Below, in pieces: positions 60,827-64,000 of a stretch of 64,000 bases of DNA (positions are counted from its first letter, which is position 1; every line of letters starts with the position of its first letter). The translations under genes and the position numbers were made by a program. The DNA is from JAJYSO01 sp964495935 (GTDB lineage Bacteria > Bacteroidota > Bacteroidia > Flavobacteriales > Flavobacteriaceae): positions 1-64,000 of the forward strand of contig CAZBXQ010000005.1 in assembly GCA_964495935.1 (NCBI GenBank), in the 5' to 3' direction. Below the pieces are notes generated by a model, which was given only the letters and a program-made list of their open reading frames with translations, was not told the origin of the DNA and made no database searches.

Positions 60827-61969
60827 ATGGATTTTAATTTGAGTGAAGAGCATCTGATGATTCGGGATGCCGCACGAGATTTTGCCAGAAATGAATTACT
60901 GCCCGGGGTTATTGAAAGGGATACCCACCAGCTTTACCCGGAAAAGCAAGTTCAGAAAATGGCCGAGATGGGGTTTTTGGGGATGATGACTTCGCCGGAG
61001 TATGGCGGCGGTGGAATGGATACGGTTTCTTATGCCCTGGCGATGGAAGAAATTTCTAAGATTGATGCCTCCTGTTCGGTTATTATGTCGGTTAATAATT
61101 CTTTGGTTTGTTGGGGAATTGAGACATACGGAACCGAAGCGCAAAAACAAAAATACCTGACAAAGTTGGCTGCCGGTGAGGCGACAGGTGCTTTTTGTTT
61201 AAGTGAGCCTGAAGCCGGGAGTGATGCTACACATCAAAAAACTACGGCGGTTGATAAAGGGGATCACTATGTTTTAAACGGAACGAAAAATTGGATCACA
61301 AACGGGGGAACCGCCGATTATTATTTGGTTATTGCACAGACCCATCCGGAGAAAAAACATCATGGAATTAATGTTTTTATTGTAGAAAAAGGTTGGGCGG
61401 GTTTTAAGATCGGAGCCAAACAGAATAAAATGGGAATACGGGCCAGCGACACGCATACATTGATTTTTAATGATGTTGAGGTACCCCGGGAAAATCGGAT
61501 TGGAGCCGACGGTTTTGGATTTACTTTTGCCATGAAAACCCTTTCCGGCGGGCGCATTGGAATTGCTTCTCAGGCCTTGGGGATTGCTTCGGGTGCCTAT
61601 GAGTTAGCCTTGAAATACAGTAAGGAGCGGGAGACTTTTGGAAAGCCCATTGCTCAACATCAAGCCATTGCCTTTAAACTGTCTGATATGTACACAGAAA
61701 TTGAGGCGGCTCGGTATTTGGTGATGAAGGCGGCATTTGATAAAGACACGGGCCAAAACTATGATTTGTCGGGTGCTTTGGCAAAATACCACGCTTCGAA
61801 AACGGCGATGGCGGTAACGACTGAGGCTGTTCAGATTCACGGTGGGAATGGCTATGTTAAGGAGTACCACGTAGAACGTTTAATGCGCGATGCGAAGATT
61901 ACGCAGATTTATGAAGGAACTTCAGAGATTCAGCAACTGGTGATTTCCAGAGCTTTGATAAAAGGATAA
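60827..61969 (+). CDS. acyl-CoA dehydrogenase
   Basis: A flavoenzyme of 380 aa, of the short- or branched-chain type. MDFNLSEEHLMIRDAARDFA starts it, then GAFCLSEPEAGSDA, LNGTKNWITNGG and the catalytic Glu in IYEGTSEIQQLVISR. The upstream frame to a TTG at 60764 is not homologous. It would donate electrons to ETF and may serve the branched-chain pathway together with E1 and E2. Confidence 0.93.
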   Translation: MDFNLSEEHLMIRDAARDFARNELLPGVIERDTHQLYPEKQVQKMAEMGFLGMMTSPEYGGGGMDTVSYALAMEEISKIDASCSVIMSVNNSLVCWGIETYGTEAQKQKYLTKLAAGEATGAFCLSEPEAGSDATHQKTTAVDKGDHYVLNGTKNWITNGGTADYYLVIAQTHPEKKHHGINVFIVEKGWAGFKIGAKQNKMGIRASDTHTLIFNDVEVPRENRIGADGFGFTFAMKTLSGGRIGIASQALGIASGAYELALKYSKERETFGKPIAQHQAIAFKLSDMYTEIEAARYLVMKAAFDKDTGQNYDLSGALAKYHASKTAMAVTTEAVQIHGGNGYVKEYHVERLMRDAKITQIYEGTSEIQQLVISRALIKG

Positions 61970-61988
61970 GGGATCTGATAAAATCCGT

Positions 61989-62588
61989 TTATTGTAGATT
62001 TTGCTGGAGGGAGTCAATGTAATCCAGGACTTCCTCTTTTCCTTTATTATGCACTGAAGAAGTTAAGAAATAAGGAGGTAAGGGGGCCCATATTTCTGAT
62101 AAGACGGCCTTATAGGCTTCAATGTTCCGCTCCAGAGCTTTGGGTTTTAATTTGTCGGTCTTGGTAAAAATGATGGCAAAAGGGAGGCTGTTTTGCCCCA
62201 GCCAGATCATAAAATCTAAGTCTATTTTTTGGGGCTTGTGGCGGGAATCGATAAGTACAAAGGCTGTTATTAGGGAATCGCGACGGAGAAAATAGGAGGT
62301 TATTCGACGCTGAAAATCACGCTTGTTTTTCTTGCTGGTTTGGGCATAACCATATCCGGGTAAATCGACGATGTACCAACTTTCGTTAATCAGAAAGTGG
62401 TTAATGAGTTGAGTTTTTCCGGGTGTGCCAGAGGTTTTTGCCAATTTCTTTTGATGGGTAAGCATATTGATGAGGGAAGATTTTCCCACATTGCTCCGAC
62501 CGATAAAGGCATATTCCGGAATACCGGTTGCCGGACCATCTTCTACGGTGGCGCTACTCGTTACAAAAGAAGCAGAGTGAATCTCCAT
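61989..62588 (-). CDS. engB: ribosome biogenesis GTP-binding protein YihA/EngB
   Basis: A 199-aa GTPase of the TrmE-Era group. Motifs are GRSNVGKSSLINML, a T in SGTPGKTQLIN, DLPGYGYAQ and FTKTDKLKP. It is needed for 50S assembly and lies convergent to the dehydrogenase gene. Confidence 0.95.
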   Translation of the reverse strand: MEIHSASFVTSSATVEDGPATGIPEYAFIGRSNVGKSSLINMLTHQKKLAKTSGTPGKTQLINHFLINESWYIVDLPGYGYAQTSKKNKRDFQRRITSYFLRRDSLITAFVLIDSRHKPQKIDLDFMIWLGQNSLPFAIIFTKTDKLKPKALERNIEAYKAVLSEIWAPLPPYFLTSSVHNKGKEEVLDYIDSLQQNLQ

Positions 62589-62627
62589 GACACTACTTAA
62601 AGAGAGGGAAGATTTTATAGAATCGAT

Positions 62628-63392
62628 TTATAATCCACGGTCTTGCAGCCATCCGTATAGAATCTCATTAAATTCATCGGGATGTTCCATCATCGCTGCA
62701 TGCCCGCATTTATCAATCCAGAACAAATCCGAATCGGGGAGGAGTGTATGGAAATCCTCGGCTACGGAAGGAGGCGTCACATGATCCTGCTTTCCCCAAA
62801 TGATACAGACCGGAACATTCATATTGGGAAGATCTTTGGACATGTTATGACGAATAGCACTCTTGGCAATAGTGATTGTTCGGATTAATTTGGCACGATC
62901 GTTTAAGGTTTGAAAGACATCATCGACCACCTCTTTGGTTGCTACTTTGGGATCGTAAAAAACCTCCTCCGATTTTTTTTTGATATAGTCATAGCTGTGG
63001 CGTCGGGGATAAGTGCCTCCCATAGAGTTTTCATAAAGCCCGGAACTCCCCGTAATAATCAATGCATGTATATGCTCGGGGTATAATTTTAACGTTGAGA
63101 GTGCAATATGACCTCCTAAAGAATTTCCCAGTAAAATCGGTTCTGTATAGTTTTTGAATTCAATGAATTCTTTGACGAATTTTGCAAAAGCACTCACTTT
63201 TGTCTTAACAATGGGTAAGGAGTAAAGAGGAAGTTCGGGGAGTACTATTTTATAGCCTTTTTTGGGGAAGAAATCAACGACGCCGTCAAAATTGCTCAAT
63301 TGCCCCATTAATCCATGTAAGATAATTATGGGCCGACCTTCCCCGATTTCCTTATACGTATATTTTCCTTCTGTAATTAGATGGTTTTCCAT
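62628..63392 (-). CDS. alpha/beta hydrolase
   Basis: A 254-aa serine hydrolase. The oxyanion site is ILHGLMGQLSNFDG, the nucleophile Ser lies in LGNSLGGHIALST, the acid in PVCIIWGKQDHVTPP and the His in DKCGHAAMMEHPDEF. It has no signal peptide. The substrate is unknown. It is encoded 39 bp before engB on the same strand. Confidence 0.9.
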   Translation of the reverse strand: MENHLITEGKYTYKEIGEGRPIIILHGLMGQLSNFDGVVDFFPKKGYKIVLPELPLYSLPIVKTKVSAFAKFVKEFIEFKNYTEPILLGNSLGGHIALSTLKLYPEHIHALIITGSSGLYENSMGGTYPRRHSYDYIKKKSEEVFYDPKVATKEVVDDVFQTLNDRAKLIRTITIAKSAIRHNMSKDLPNMNVPVCIIWGKQDHVTPPSVAEDFHTLLPDSDLFWIDKCGHAAMMEHPDEFNEILYGWLQDRGL

Positions 63393-63397
63393 TCAAA

Positions 63398-63580
63398 TCA
63401 GGGTTTGAAACGACAAATATAAGGATTATTTATCATTTTTATGGACATCCTAAATCTCAATAATTCTACGAATTTATCGCCTTCGATTTCTCCTGAAACT
63501 CCCTCTTTATTCTCGTTTTTTAATGGGTAAATAGCTTTTAACAGCTTTTTTTCAATGATCCGGTCTGTAAATTCCCACAT
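63398..63580 (-). CDS. doubtful small ORF between hydrolase and mraZ
   Basis: A frame of 60 codons beginning MWEFTDRIIEKKLLKAIYPL, in the 329-bp gap before mraZ. It is charged and could be real, but I recognise nothing and it may be noise. Confidence 0.25.
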   Translation of the reverse strand: MWEFTDRIIEKKLLKAIYPLKNENKEGVSGEIEGDKFVELLRFRMSIKMINNPYICRFKP

Positions 63581-63668
63581 GATATAAATATATAATATAC
63601 TGATAATCAATATTTTTTGATAATAATTAAGATGAGATGAAGAAGGGGTATAAAAACTTATCAACAAT

Positions 63669-63692
63669 GTGGTAATAAGTGGGAGAATGTGG
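63669..63692 (+). promoter_or_regulatory. MraZ boxes: three GTGG at exact 10-bp spacing
   Basis: GTGGTAATAA, GTGGGAGAAT and GTGGTATTAT start at 63669, 63679 and 63689. Directly repeated GTGG boxes are the known MraZ operator type. The -7 element TATCTTTG at 63705-63712 follows. Confidence 0.88.
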
Positions 63693-63704
63693 TATTATTT
63701 TTAA

Positions 63705-63712
63705 TATCTTTG
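63705..63712 (+). promoter_or_regulatory. mraZ promoter -7 element
   Basis: TATCTTTG fits TAnnTTTG, 9 bp before the mraZ ATG and 12 bp after the last MraZ box, so boxes and promoter overlap functionally. Confidence 0.6.
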
Positions 63713-63721
63713 AAATTATTA

Positions 63722-64000
63722 ATGGCCATGTTGAATCTGATCGGAACATACGAGTGTAAAATAGATGCCAAAGGGCGTTTATTACTGCCGTCCCGGCTCA
63801 AAAAACAGCTATTGCCTTTACTGGAAGACGGGTTTGTGCTCAAAAGAGCGGTATTTCAACCCTGTCTGGAATTATATCCCATGAAGGAATGGGATATTTT
63901 GATGGGGAAGATGAATAAATTAAATCGTTTTAAAAAGAAGAATAATGATTTTATAAGACGATTTACGGCAGGGGTTAAAATTGTAGAAGTTGACAGTAAT
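63722..64000 (+). CDS. mraZ: transcriptional regulator MraZ, N-terminal part
   Basis: The gene runs off the window end after 93 codons. MLNLIGTYECKIDAKGRLLLPSRLKKQLL (seen as GTYECKIDAKGRLLLPS) is the first AbrB-like half. The second conserved piece is CLELYPMKEWDILMGKM, and RRFTAGVKIVEVDS belongs to the middle. MraZ represses the division and cell-wall cluster that normally follows it. The start may be the ATG at 63722 or the one two codons later. Confidence 0.93.
   Translation, partial: MAMLNLIGTYECKIDAKGRLLLPSRLKKQLLPLLEDGFVLKRAVFQPCLELYPMKEWDILMGKMNKLNRFKKKNNDFIRRFTAGVKIVEVDSN

Overview
The window comes from a flavobacterium-like member of the Bacteroidota. The evidence is the gene families (DUF4199, BtgA/DUF5712-type mobilisation proteins, fused branched-chain E1), promoter candidates of the TAnnTTTG type, and moderate AT richness. 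I could only read the sequence by eye, so family assignments rest on motifs rather than searches.

Region 1 (about 1-27,300) is a phenylacetate degradation cluster: TetR regulator, paaE, paaA, paaB, paaC, paaD, paaG, paaH, paaI, paaJ, paaK, paaZ (with an extra C-terminal DinB-like domain), a second enoyl-CoA hydratase (probably paaF), paaY, and then E2 and fused E1 of a branched-chain 2-oxoacid dehydrogenase. A matching palindromic operator lies before paaE and before paaK. The cluster is full of small guest genes placed exactly between catabolic genes: four four-helix-bundle (S23/IVS-type) genes, one GIY-YIG gene, one GxxExxY gene, a ParE-like toxin pair and a SatD-DUF3307 pair. Each four-helix gene, and the GxxExxY gene, is bracketed by short-period (6, 7 or 8 bp) repeat arrays in inverted orientation. 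The transcript could therefore fold into a stem with the guest gene in the loop, much like a 23S rRNA intervening sequence. A 55-bp direct repeat carrying an IS30-like end sits at both edges of this region.

Region 2 (27,574-47,755) is an integrative, probably mobilisable element in the 3' part of tRNA-Arg(ACG). A 62-bp near-perfect repeat marks both ends. It carries a tyrosine integrase, a probable toxin-antitoxin-SecB-like chaperone operon, and a eukaryotic-style phospho-signalling cassette: a double-FHA ABC transporter, a transmembrane Ser/Thr kinase, a PP2C-TM-M48 peptidase fusion, and a second kinase whose gene is broken by an IS30 element and followed by a TM-WG-repeat ORF. The element also has relaxase and BtgA-like mobilisation genes with a candidate oriT, a primase, a helicase-like ATPase and an excisionase-like HTH protein. 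No type IV secretion genes are visible.

Region 3 (47,800-64,000) is ordinary chromosome: a DUF4136 lipoprotein, obg, adk, purK, a deacetylase-like protein, a YjjG-type phosphatase, rarA, a glycosyltransferase, an OmpA-family lipoprotein, glyS, anmK, an acyl-CoA dehydrogenase, engB, an alpha/beta hydrolase, and the start of mraZ with three 10-bp-spaced MraZ boxes.
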